A stretch of 64,000 nt of DNA from Lutispora sp003527145 (lineage in GTDB: Bacteria; Bacillota; Clostridia; Lutisporales; Lutisporaceae), in contig JASBZB010000007.1 of the NCBI GenBank assembly GCA_029983695.1, positions 1 through 64,000 of the forward strand, read 5' to 3'. The position numbers and the translations under genes were made by a program. The notes under the pieces are model-generated. The model was not told the origin of the DNA and did not search any database. It worked only from the letters and a program-made list of their open reading frames with translations. The first letter of the stretch is position 1. The number at the start of each line of letters is the position of its first letter. Shown here in pieces: positions 24,740-33,238 of the stretch.

Positions 24740-25177
24740 ATGGATGTCGATAAATTAAAACGCAAGCTGAGAGAATTGAAAAAAGTCGAAGCCAAGATAC
24801 GCTTTGAGCATGTTTCAGGCACGACTCCCAAAAAGTATGTATGGGATGAGTATTTTTCTACAAAATCGATTAATGAATTGACTGTCAAGTACCCTATCTG
24901 GAAATTGCTCAAATTCGATAAGCAGGCATTGAAGGAAGCTTTTGAAGAGTATTTCTACAGCGTATATTTCCGCAAGTATAAAGATATCGGACTGGAATTT
25001 GATGAAATACAAGATCCTGGTGTCTTAAGTTATTTTGGGCTGGCACCTGGAGCTTCTGTTGACGATATAAAGAAAAGATTCAGGGAGTTGGCTAAAAAAT
25101 ATCACCCTGATTGTGGGGGAAGCAGTGAGAAAATGATTGAAGTATTAGATGCTTATCATAGATTGCTGAATAAGTAA
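24740..25177 (+). CDS. J-domain protein, C-terminal type
   Basis: 145 residues. The last 55 (SYFGLAPGASVDDIKKRFRE, LAKKYHPDCGG) are a J domain with the HPD tripeptide intact at about residues 121-123, expected to stimulate a DnaK-type ATPase. The N-terminal 90 residues are charged and helical, with no zinc or G/F region. ATG with AAGGATG upstream. Confidence 0.88.
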   Translation: MDVDKLKRKLRELKKVEAKIRFEHVSGTTPKKYVWDEYFSTKSINELTVKYPIWKLLKFDKQALKEAFEEYFYSVYFRKYKDIGLEFDEIQDPGVLSYFGLAPGASVDDIKKRFRELAKKYHPDCGGSSEKMIEVLDAYHRLLNK

Positions 25178-25255
25178 TGTCAAAACATCATTGCATAGCC
25201 TCGATTATGCGCTATGATATATATTAGGAATATCATTTATAAGCGGAGGTCTGAA

Positions 25256-26293
25256 ATGGAGATAAGCATAGTCAATAAGCTTGATAAATTGTTAGATAAA
25301 GCAATTGATAATAAAAAAATATTTGGCTCAGTTATTAATATCGAATCATCTGATGGTGAATTTTCATGGATAAAGGCAGCAGGGAAAATGGAGACTGATA
25401 CCCAATATGCTATAGCCAGCATTACAAAGATGTATACTGCAGCAGTTATTATAAAATTAATAGAAGAAGAACTGTTGTCCTTTGATGATACTATTGATAG
25501 ATTCTTTCCAAAAGAATATCTTTCAGGGCTGCACATTTATAAAGGGAAGGAGTACACCTACTCTATTACCATCAGACAATTGCTATCCCATACAACTGGT
25601 TTACCGGATTGTTATACAGAAAAAAATGTAAAGGGCAAGTCATATTTTGATGAAATGTGTGAAAAGGATAGGGCATTGACTTTTGATGAAGCGCTTGAAA
25701 GAACCAAAAGCTTAAGGCCTCATTTTATAAATGGAGAAAAAGGCAAAGCATTTTATTCAGATATTAATTTCGATTTGCTTGGGGAAATCGCAAAAAAAAT
25801 TGCTGATAAAGAACTGGAATGCATCTACAATCAGTTTATTATAGAACCGCTGCGATTGGGGCACACCTCTTTAGGCAAAGCAACAAGTATCTTCGCACCA
25901 ATTTATTTGAATACAAATCCTTTGAATCGTCCTTTATTTGTGGCGTCTGCCGGAGCATCAGGCGGTATTGTTTCAACAGCGCAAGATACCATGAAGTTTT
26001 TAAAGTCATTTTATACAGGAAAGCTTTTCAATAAATCTTACTTGCCGATGCTCTGTCAATGGAATCGGATTCAATGGTTTCCCATAGAATATGGTATGGG
26101 CATGATGAGATGTAAAATGTCAAGATTAATGTCACCATTGTTTCCTGCTCCTGAGATCATCGGACACTCCGGTTCTACAGGAACATTTGCTTTTTACTGC
26201 CCGTCTCAAAGCTTATTTATAACAGGAACGGTAAATCAAATAAACAAACATCCTTTTCAATTGATATATTTATTGCTGCATTGCTTTGATTAA
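25256..26293 (+). CDS. Serine hydrolase, beta-lactamase class C/PBP-like
   Basis: 345 residues without signal peptide. SITK (Ser55-x-x-Lys58) is the nucleophile motif, YSD (167-169) the second motif in YSDINFDLLGEI, and HSGSTG near the C-terminus replaces KTG. QLLSHTTGLPD is the typical class C block. As it is cytoplasmic, it is more likely an esterase or peptidase than a drug-resistance enzyme. ATG 25256 follows GCGGAGG. Confidence 0.85.
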   Translation: MEISIVNKLDKLLDKAIDNKKIFGSVINIESSDGEFSWIKAAGKMETDTQYAIASITKMYTAAVIIKLIEEELLSFDDTIDRFFPKEYLSGLHIYKGKEYTYSITIRQLLSHTTGLPDCYTEKNVKGKSYFDEMCEKDRALTFDEALERTKSLRPHFINGEKGKAFYSDINFDLLGEIAKKIADKELECIYNQFIIEPLRLGHTSLGKATSIFAPIYLNTNPLNRPLFVASAGASGGIVSTAQDTMKFLKSFYTGKLFNKSYLPMLCQWNRIQWFPIEYGMGMMRCKMSRLMSPLFPAPEIIGHSGSTGTFAFYCPSQSLFITGTVNQINKHPFQLIYLLLHCFD

Positions 26294-26377
26294 ATTGCAT
26301 AATCCCACTTAATACACTTTATAAACTAAGCCGCAGCTGTGAAAATAGGGAATTAACATAGGAAAGGGGTAAATCTT

Positions 26378-27076
26378 TTGAAAAGAATAATCCGCTGTAT
26401 GATTTCAGTTTTTATAATAATTTTGTTGTTCTCATCCTGCTCTTCTAAAGCTGAGGTTAATATTGCTTCTTTGAATGGTTCTGGCGAAAATAAAGAGGAA
26501 GTCCCGGATATTTCAATTCAATCACCGATGACATTATCAAATAATGATATGTTTCCTATCAATGGGCAGCATCAATATTTAAGGTTGAAAATGATTAAGG
26601 GAACATACTATGAGGATTGGAGTCCGGGAGCATACATGGGTACTCTGTGGGAAGGCTATTACATTATCGAATTGGCAGACGAATCGGGCAATACTATCGC
26701 CCAAACAGACCTAAGTAAAATATATGATGAGCCGTTGCTTTTTAATTCTCAATTTCAAATCCAATTTGGTGATTATAATAATGATGGCAATATTGACTTT
26801 ACAATAGGTCAGTATGCATCAAGCAATGGAAGAGATTATAAATTATTTACATTAGGAAAGAATGGAAAGGTAGAGGAACTGCCGATTAACGGCTATTCCT
26901 CATTGTTTATAAGCAATACGACGGGATACTACTCTACAAAGCTTACAGAGAGCAATAATGGAACATTCAAGATAGAGTATTATGATAACTCAAAAGGAGA
27001 GTATTTTGAAGATGCTTTTGAATGGAACGGAAAAGAATTTATCAAGATTGATAGCCGTGAAACCAAAAGCAATTGA
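26378..27076 (+). CDS. Lipoprotein with FG-GAP/VCBS-like element
   Basis: 232 residues from a TTG start preceded by GAAAGGGG. Lipobox FSSC at about residue 21. DYNNDGNIDFTIGQY near residue 130 is the Ca-binding-type loop of FG-GAP/VCBS repeats, seen here once. Function unknown; surface exposed. A similar lipoprotein fold may be widespread in clostridial cassettes. Confidence 0.72.
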   Translation: MKRIIRCMISVFIIILLFSSCSSKAEVNIASLNGSGENKEEVPDISIQSPMTLSNNDMFPINGQHQYLRLKMIKGTYYEDWSPGAYMGTLWEGYYIIELADESGNTIAQTDLSKIYDEPLLFNSQFQIQFGDYNNDGNIDFTIGQYASSNGRDYKLFTLGKNGKVEELPINGYSSLFISNTTGYYSTKLTESNNGTFKIEYYDNSKGEYFEDAFEWNGKEFIKIDSRETKSN

Positions 27077-27081
27077 GCAAT

Positions 27082-27215
27082 TCGCATTTTATAAATAATG
27101 CGACAAAAGAGGAGACGGAAACCACTGAAAGACACGGAATTTTTCACGGAAAAACACGGAAGGATTTTTTGTGAAGTTTCAGTGACTTTTCGTGTTTGCC
27201 GTTCCCCATCGCATT
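27082..27215. repeat. Palindromic repeat with CACGGAA direct repeats
   Basis: Long imperfect palindrome: AATGCGA (27097-27103) with TCGCATT (27209-27215), GGAGACGG with CCGTTCC, CACTGAAA (27123-27130) with TTTCAGTG (27177-27184). A second TCGCATT at 27082-27088 makes a small hairpin with 27097-27103. The ACACGGAA-type repeats resemble a non-coding repeat seen between genes in many bacterial genomes. Confidence 0.65.
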
Positions 27216-27280
27216 TTAAAACTTATGTGAGATTTGAAAAGTTTGAAATAAGCATGATTTATATATAGGGAGATAACAAG

Positions 27281-28156
27281 ATGGATAAAAGCAAAAAAAT
27301 AATTGCAACTATATTATGTGTATTTATGATTGTGAATGTTTGGACGACGATGTCACTGAAAAAACAAGTGAAAAATTTGCAAAATGAGATTGGAAGAATG
27401 CATTCTAATCTAAGCAATACAGTTATGAATACGGGCCAAGGTATAAATAATCTGAGAAATGATTTGGTAAGTAAAATAGAAAAGGGCGAAAGCCTGCTGT
27501 CATCTTTTGGAACAGAAGTCGAGCATAAAAACGGACAGCTTGTATTTACCGTTAAAGTTGCGCCAAAAGAAAAGCGAACTGACGAAATAATATTTTTGTC
27601 TCTAGGAGGCGAAAAAAAGGAGACTGTTTCCGTCAATGGTTTAGAGTATACGGCAGCCTTTGCGCTTAAAATGCCCCAAAAGATTACTCCCACTGTTTCA
27701 TTTGAATCATCGACAGGTGTCAGGCAGGAAGTTCTGCCTGAAATATATCCGGATGAACTGCTTTCCTTAGGTTATGAGAGCAGTTGGGAAATTGAAAGCA
27801 ATTCTCCGGAAAACAATAATGAAATGTTTATGCTTAAGATATATACTCTCAATGAAAATTCACGCTCTTTGCTAAGCGAAACACCTGCTGCCACGATTGT
27901 GATTCAAGATCTCTTTACAGATGCTGAGATAGGACGCAAGAAAATACAACTGACAGAAAGCAAAACATCAGGCTCTATTTCCTTTAATGCAGATTTAAGC
28001 GAATATCAAAAAAAGAAAGGTGCATTCACCATATGGATAGAGATTAAAGCAGATGGCGGTATTTTTTATCGTGAACAAGTTGCTTCTTTTAACTATGAGG
28101 GAGAGCATAGCTCCGGCACAAGCAGTGGTACTGGAGTATTATATCCTGTTTGGTAA
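27281..28156 (+). CDS. Membrane-anchored coiled-coil/beta protein, unknown
   Basis: 291 residues. One membrane segment (about residues 6-24, IIATILCVFMIVNVWTTMS), then a coiled-coil stretch to about residue 75 (LKKQVKNLQNEIGRMHSNLS), then a beta-rich external part with repeats of alternating strands (KNGQLVFTVKVAPKEKRTDE). No known family. ATG with GGGAGAT 8 nt upstream; the gene follows the palindromic repeat by 65 nt. Confidence 0.75.
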   Translation: MDKSKKIIATILCVFMIVNVWTTMSLKKQVKNLQNEIGRMHSNLSNTVMNTGQGINNLRNDLVSKIEKGESLLSSFGTEVEHKNGQLVFTVKVAPKEKRTDEIIFLSLGGEKKETVSVNGLEYTAAFALKMPQKITPTVSFESSTGVRQEVLPEIYPDELLSLGYESSWEIESNSPENNNEMFMLKIYTLNENSRSLLSETPAATIVIQDLFTDAEIGRKKIQLTESKTSGSISFNADLSEYQKKKGAFTIWIEIKADGGIFYREQVASFNYEGEHSSGTSSGTGVLYPVW

Positions 28157-28251
28157 CATTCTCTATTATGTAAGGAATAAAGAAATATAAGTGGATTATT
28201 GTGTTCAATATGATTGGGATGGATATTAGAACTAAGAGGGGGTGATATACT

Positions 28252-29031
28252 GTGTTTTCAGAGTATGAATGCGATATCATAGAAAAGGGGATCGATATCT
28301 CGTGGACAACCTGGGGAAAAATGCGCGATTCCACATTAAATTTAGGTGAGGTATGTTATGTAAAGTCTGACAATAACGAAGGACCGGAAAGAATATTTAA
28401 AATAAGATTTTGCGGCGAGGATATAGATGAAAAGATAATGAAAATGATTTCGCACATAAAGGCTGGTATTATGCCGCACTCCATGCTGATAACACCTAAC
28501 ACGACTCCTATAAACCTTGCTGAAATACTGGCTAAAAAAGGATTCTCCATAGATGATTCCGATCCGTGCATGATGTTGGAGCTAGATGATTTCAACTGTC
28601 AGGAAAACCTAAATGAGGACATTGCAGTGCTGAAGCTTGAAAAAGATGAACTATTGCCGGAATGGGTAAAGATCGTAAATGAAGGACTGTTTGGATGTGA
28701 GCTTATAACTGTAGATCAATTTATGGATGTTTTTGCACTTGGCAACGTATATTTTTATATTGGATTGCTGAACAACATACCGGCATCAGCTTGCATGACT
28801 ATAACAGACAACGATACATCTGTGTTAGAAATGGTGGCCACGCTGGAGCAATATCGTCATAAGGGTTTGGCAACTGTTTTAATAAACAAAGCCCTTGATG
28901 ATTTGAAAAAATCCGGCATAAAAACAATTTCCCTAAGAGCTGAAAAAGATGCTGTTAATTTATATAAGCATTTAGGATTCAAAGAGTGCTTTAAACGGAT
29001 TGTTGCATCATATGATTTGGAAAAGATATAG
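28252..29031 (+). CDS. GNAT family acetyltransferase, two-domain
   Basis: 259 residues. The C-terminal half is a standard GNAT domain: SACMTITDNDTSVLEMVATLEQYRHKGLATVLINKAL gives the acetyl-CoA loop (YRHKGLATVL) and INLYKHLGF-type tail is present as VNLYKHLGFKECFKR. The N-terminal 120 residues form a degenerate GNAT-like half, a layout common in Clostridia. GTG start after AGAGGGGG. Confidence 0.85.
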   Translation: MFSEYECDIIEKGIDISWTTWGKMRDSTLNLGEVCYVKSDNNEGPERIFKIRFCGEDIDEKIMKMISHIKAGIMPHSMLITPNTTPINLAEILAKKGFSIDDSDPCMMLELDDFNCQENLNEDIAVLKLEKDELLPEWVKIVNEGLFGCELITVDQFMDVFALGNVYFYIGLLNNIPASACMTITDNDTSVLEMVATLEQYRHKGLATVLINKALDDLKKSGIKTISLRAEKDAVNLYKHLGFKECFKRIVASYDLEKI

Positions 29032-29119
29032 CAATAGAACCGGTTGAAACAGTGGCGTCAGGAAGCCAACAATGCACTTTTAAAATTAAAATGTAATACG
29101 CGGAAAAGAGGGGAAAATT

Positions 29120-29539
29120 ATGAAATGTGAAACATATGAGCTGAATTATTTGAAAAGATATAAGTATGTAGTAATAATAGGAAAGTACCGTGGAAGCTGG
29201 ATTCTATGCAAACATAAAAAGAGGGACACATGGGAAACAGCCGGCGGGCATATAGAAGCAGGTGAAACTCCCATGGACGCCGCCAAAAGAGAATTGTTTG
29301 AAGAAACAGGTGCAGTTTCATTTGATATAAAGCCTGTATTCGATTATTGGGCGGCGGACGAAACTTCAGAGGCAAATGGAATGGTTTTTTATGCGGAGAT
29401 AAATGAGCTGGGCAATCTGCCGGAAAGCGAAATGGAAAGGATAGGATGTTTTGAAACATTGCCGTCCAATCTGACATATAGAGATATAACCCCTAAGCTG
29501 TTCGAATATTTGTCAAATAACTTTAAACAGCTCATGTAA
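29120..29539 (+). CDS. Nudix hydrolase
   Basis: 139 residues. The Nudix box is GGHIEAGETPMDAAKRELFE followed by ETGAV, fully conserved. Preceded by SWILCKHKKRDTWETA (8-oxo-dGTP diphosphatase-like layout). Last gene of the accessory region before the sugar operon. ATG with GAGGGGA upstream. Confidence 0.88.
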   Translation: MKCETYELNYLKRYKYVVIIGKYRGSWILCKHKKRDTWETAGGHIEAGETPMDAAKRELFEETGAVSFDIKPVFDYWAADETSEANGMVFYAEINELGNLPESEMERIGCFETLPSNLTYRDITPKLFEYLSNNFKQLM

Positions 29540-29577
29540 ATATGTATTAAAGGCAAAAAGCGAAGAGAGGTAAGCCT

Positions 29578-31365
29578 ATGAACAAAATTCTTACTGTCCC
29601 GAAGGAAATACATGATGATTTACGGGTGCTTTATGCAGGGAATCATTACATAAGCATACCTGAAATAAGCTCTGCTGATGCATCTATCAGGAGTTTTAAT
29701 ATCATAAGCATGTTCAATAAGGGCTTGGTTGAGCTGGCAGGTGAGGAGGCCTTTCTATCCCTGGAGTTTTATAAGGAAGACAGGCTTCTTGATGTAGAAG
29801 CTGTAAAACCGGAAATCGAGTTGAATTACATACCCTTTTTTCACATTAAGCTTGAAGGAGGACTGGAGGTAAAGGCAAGGATATATGCGGATATCAATGA
29901 AAAGGGCTTCATATATGAGCTTGAAAGCTCTGAGGAGATATGCGCCGCACTTGTTTGCAGGGCTGAGAGATTGAGCTTGCTGCGGTTCAATTCCCACAGC
30001 ATCGATTTCAAAAAAGAAATCAAAATAGATAAATGGTTAGAAAACCCGGCCATGAACATCTATTCTTACAATGTATCCTTCAGCCTGGCTTTTGGCGGAG
30101 ATAGGAATTTCAGCTTCAAACAGACGGATGATGGAAAGGATTTGAAGCTTAATTTGTATCTTGAGAAAGAAAGCAAAAATGCATTTTACTTTGCTGTAAA
30201 TTCCGATATGGACGGAGCTTCTACAACGCTTATTCACCTGAGGAGAAAAGGTCTTCATGACATTTATTCTCAGCTTGCCGGCTGGCTTAGAGAAAAGCAA
30301 ATAGCTTATCCTAAAGATGCTGAACTGGAGAAAATTATCAACGAGAATCTTTTTTTTAATTACTTCTTTTCAGTAGGAAAGGATATGGGAAGTGATAAAT
30401 ATGCAGCAATGACATCAAGAAGTCCAAGATATTACGTATCGGGTGCTTTCTGGGAGAGGGACAGCTTTTTATGGTCCTTCCCTGCTATCAGACTTGTAGA
30501 CAAGGAACTGTATTTCAAGCTTTCAAGAGAAATGATATTGATGCATGGTAAAAACGCCGGTGATCATGCACATTACATAGATGGGACAGTGTTATATCCT
30601 GGCTTTGAACTGGATGAGGCGGCCAGCTATTTTATACTCATTAAAGATTTTGAAGAGTATGATGAGGAATTATTGAGAGAATTGGATAATGTTTTTAAAC
30701 GTATTGAGAAGGAGTATGATAGCTCAACAGGTCTTTACAAGACGTTTTTGCTGCCTTCGGATGATCCATGCGTTTACCCCCTGGTAACCATTGATAATGT
30801 AATATTGTGGAAAGGCTATAGCAATCTCCTTGAAGTATATGAGAAGCTAAATATGCTTGACAAGGTCGAATTGCTGCGAAAAAGGATTGAGGGCATACGC
30901 AATGGGATATATAAATATCTTGTAGGAGAAGTAGACGGGGAAAAGATGTTTCTATGGTCGACGGACGGTAAGGGCAATTACAGGCTGTACAACGATCCCC
31001 CGGGAAATTTGGGGCTTTTACCCTATTATGGCTTTGTAGATGAGAAGAATGAGATATTTGAAAACACTATTAGGCATTATTACTCTAGCCGATACAAGTA
31101 TTATTATGAGGAAAGCAGAATAAGAGAGCTTGCTTGCGATCACCATCCCAATACCCCTTCCGGCTTAGGATTGTGCGGCAGTATACTGAACCCCATAATG
31201 CGCAGCCAGGCCATTTCTTGGCTGATGGAAGCTGAGATGGATTATGGCCTTTTATGTGAGAGCTTTGATAAGGACACAGGGGAGGCCCGTACCGGCATAG
31301 GCTTTGCTACAGGAAGTGGTTATCTTGCTTTTGCTTTGTACTATGCTTTGATTGGAGAGGATTGA
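29578..31365 (+). CDS. Six-hairpin glycosidase, GH125-like
   Basis: 595 residues, cytoplasmic. Residues 1-260 form a beta-sandwich-like N-domain and 260-595 an (alpha/alpha)6 barrel. Blocks shared with GH125 (metal-independent exo-alpha-mannosidases) include GAFWERDSFLWSFPAIR, FLLPSDDPCVYPLVT, and LYNDPPGNLGLLPYYGF, with HHPNTPSGLG near the end. Mannosides or a related oligosaccharide are likely substrates, inferred only. First gene of an operon with two nitrilase-fold genes and a sugar symporter; the next gene starts 1 nt after its stop. Confidence 0.65.
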   Translation: MNKILTVPKEIHDDLRVLYAGNHYISIPEISSADASIRSFNIISMFNKGLVELAGEEAFLSLEFYKEDRLLDVEAVKPEIELNYIPFFHIKLEGGLEVKARIYADINEKGFIYELESSEEICAALVCRAERLSLLRFNSHSIDFKKEIKIDKWLENPAMNIYSYNVSFSLAFGGDRNFSFKQTDDGKDLKLNLYLEKESKNAFYFAVNSDMDGASTTLIHLRRKGLHDIYSQLAGWLREKQIAYPKDAELEKIINENLFFNYFFSVGKDMGSDKYAAMTSRSPRYYVSGAFWERDSFLWSFPAIRLVDKELYFKLSREMILMHGKNAGDHAHYIDGTVLYPGFELDEAASYFILIKDFEEYDEELLRELDNVFKRIEKEYDSSTGLYKTFLLPSDDPCVYPLVTIDNVILWKGYSNLLEVYEKLNMLDKVELLRKRIEGIRNGIYKYLVGEVDGEKMFLWSTDGKGNYRLYNDPPGNLGLLPYYGFVDEKNEIFENTIRHYYSSRYKYYYEESRIRELACDHHPNTPSGLGLCGSILNPIMRSQAISWLMEAEMDYGLLCESFDKDTGEARTGIGFATGSGYLAFALYYALIGED

Positions 31366-31366
31366 A

Positions 31367-32164
31367 ATGAAGGCTGCCTCTGTGGTATTCAAAGAAAGAG
31401 ATGTAGAGTTGCTGCGAAAAGGTAATGCACTGGAATATAAGATCAAGGAATGGCTGGATAGCTGCATGAAGAAAAGTGTAGATATAGTTGTGTTTCCGGG
31501 GCTTATTGGCTGTCTTTATGAAAAAAATGGAGAATACCTGGATGCTGTTTTAAAAATATCACTGGAATATAAAGATCTATACATATGTCCGGGCAGCTAT
31601 TTTGAATATCAAAGCGGAGAAATCTATCATTCATCCTGTGTTCTGATGCACGGGAATATATGCCTGACCCAAAGGCAGCTATACCTGGCAAGATGGGAAA
31701 AAGAGCTTGGCTTGTCCCGCGGTGAATATGCAGCAGTTAAGAATATCAGTGACATTAAGACAGCCATAATGCTTCCGACAGACCTGTTTTATCCTCAAGT
31801 ATCCCGATATCTGGCCTTATCCGGCGCAGATTTGGTGCTGGCACCGGCAGCCATTAGGGGTGGGACTAATGCATCTTTTCAGCTAAGCGGTTTATGGCAG
31901 AATGTACAACAGAATCTTTTCTTTGGTGTAGAGTCGGGTTTTAAAGGTAGAGTATTTGACAGCAATTTTTACAGCCGCTCCATAATACATGGACCTCTGG
32001 AAATGACGAACAGAGAAAACGGATTTATAAAATTTGAAAGCAACAACTATAGTGATAATATTATAACTGCTGAATTGGATAATGAAAAAAGAAAAGAAGC
32101 TGTAAAAAAATTCGATACCCTTAGGAGTTTAAATACAGATTTGTATAAGGATATTTTCAGGTGA
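31367..32164 (+). CDS. Nitrilase-fold protein with lost catalytic triad
   Basis: 265 residues of the carbon-nitrogen hydrolase fold, but each triad residue is changed. The Glu of FPE is Gly (VVFPGLIG), the Lys block reads LTQRQLYLARWE, and the Cys block reads IMLPTDLFYPQV where CxDxxFPE is expected. The fold-specific sequence LALSGADLVLAPAA is kept. It is probably a non-catalytic partner of the next protein. ATG 31367 has GGAGAGG 6 nt upstream and begins right after the glycosidase stop. Confidence 0.75.
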   Translation: MKAASVVFKERDVELLRKGNALEYKIKEWLDSCMKKSVDIVVFPGLIGCLYEKNGEYLDAVLKISLEYKDLYICPGSYFEYQSGEIYHSSCVLMHGNICLTQRQLYLARWEKELGLSRGEYAAVKNISDIKTAIMLPTDLFYPQVSRYLALSGADLVLAPAAIRGGTNASFQLSGLWQNVQQNLFFGVESGFKGRVFDSNFYSRSIIHGPLEMTNRENGFIKFESNNYSDNIITAELDNEKRKEAVKKFDTLRSLNTDLYKDIFR

Positions 32165-32170
32165 TAGCTT

Positions 32171-33238
32171 ATGAATAACTATATCGAACTTTGGCTTAAA
32201 AGAAAATTGAATGAAGGCAGGATAATAAAGCATTCAGATTCTACCAAAGTATCAAAGAAATCAGTGATAAACATGCCGGACTGTGATACTTTGGTCTCTT
32301 GCGTGCAAAGAAGCATTAGCCTTGTAAGCAGTGTGGAAGAATATATAGATATGCTGGAAGGCTTTGTTTCCATAGCTGCAGATAGAGGCAGCATCATCAT
32401 CGCCTTTCCGGAGTACAATTTTTTTGACCTTTTGGGGCTTTTACCGGGCTTTAAGCCTATAAATGCATTCTTGAACAAAAGGGCCGGCGTTTCAGAAGGA
32501 GGAGACCCGGGTGGGGGCAGCGGGTTGATGCATAGCTTTTTTTATGCAGTTTCAAAGCCCATACAAGAGGCTGTTGAATCAATAATGTGCCTTTTGGCAA
32601 AAAAATACGGAATCTATATCTATACAGGAAGTTATTTTATTAGAGAAGGCAACTGCCTATATAACGGGGGCTCTCTTATATCACGGAGCGGCGAAATAAT
32701 AGGTACCCAAAAAAAGCTTCATCTGACAAGTTTTGAGGAGCTTTTGGGGATAAAAAGAGGCAATAACTTTGAAATCTATTCCTTGGATATTGGCAAAGTA
32801 TGCTGTCCCGTGTGCATGGATGCCACATATTATGAGACATTCAAAATTGCCACAAACCTGGGATGCGATATTGCTATTCTTCCCATCGCCAATAACGAAG
32901 AATATAATCTATACAGAGCAATGAGAGGGATTTGGCCTAGAGTGCAGGAATCTTATATTTACGGAATAAAGCCTTCTCTGAACGGTTGGTTGTTTGGTCT
33001 GCATTTTACGGGAAAAGCAGGTATATTTGCGCCAATAGCCTTAACGAATAAAAATAATGGTGTAGTATCAATTGCAAAAAAACACGAAGGCGATGAAGTT
33101 GTTACAGGATGTATAAACCTAGCAGAGCTTTATCGATTGAGAGAGGAGGCTGAATATTTCGGTGACATAAATCCTGTGTTTGAAAAGGATTATTATGAAA
33201 AAACCTATGGAGGAGGCTTTGAGGATGAGAAAGAATAA
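32171..33238 (+). CDS. Carbon-nitrogen hydrolase (nitrilase superfamily)
   Basis: 355 residues with an intact triad: Glu in IAFPEYNFF, Lys in TQKKLHLTSFEE, Cys in VCMDATYYETFK. The insertion at about 100-140 (Gly-rich GGDPGGGSG) is unusual. It should hydrolyse a nitrile, amide or carbamoyl bond of a small compound, perhaps an amide group on the imported substrate. Only 6 nt follow the previous gene and the RBS is weak (AGGTGA), so translation is probably coupled. Confidence 0.82.
   Translation: MNNYIELWLKRKLNEGRIIKHSDSTKVSKKSVINMPDCDTLVSCVQRSISLVSSVEEYIDMLEGFVSIAADRGSIIIAFPEYNFFDLLGLLPGFKPINAFLNKRAGVSEGGDPGGGSGLMHSFFYAVSKPIQEAVESIMCLLAKKYGIYIYTGSYFIREGNCLYNGGSLISRSGEIIGTQKKLHLTSFEELLGIKRGNNFEIYSLDIGKVCCPVCMDATYYETFKIATNLGCDIAILPIANNEEYNLYRAMRGIWPRVQESYIYGIKPSLNGWLFGLHFTGKAGIFAPIALTNKNNGVVSIAKKHEGDEVVTGCINLAELYRLREEAEYFGDINPVFEKDYYEKTYGGGFEDEKE

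Noticed and set aside
29118..29477. 119-codon minus-strand ORF opposite the Nudix gene
   Set aside because: Shadow of a gene with a complete Nudix box.
157..29539. Prophage or plasmid origin of the accessory region
   Set aside because: No phage structural, replication, partition or relaxase genes were seen.
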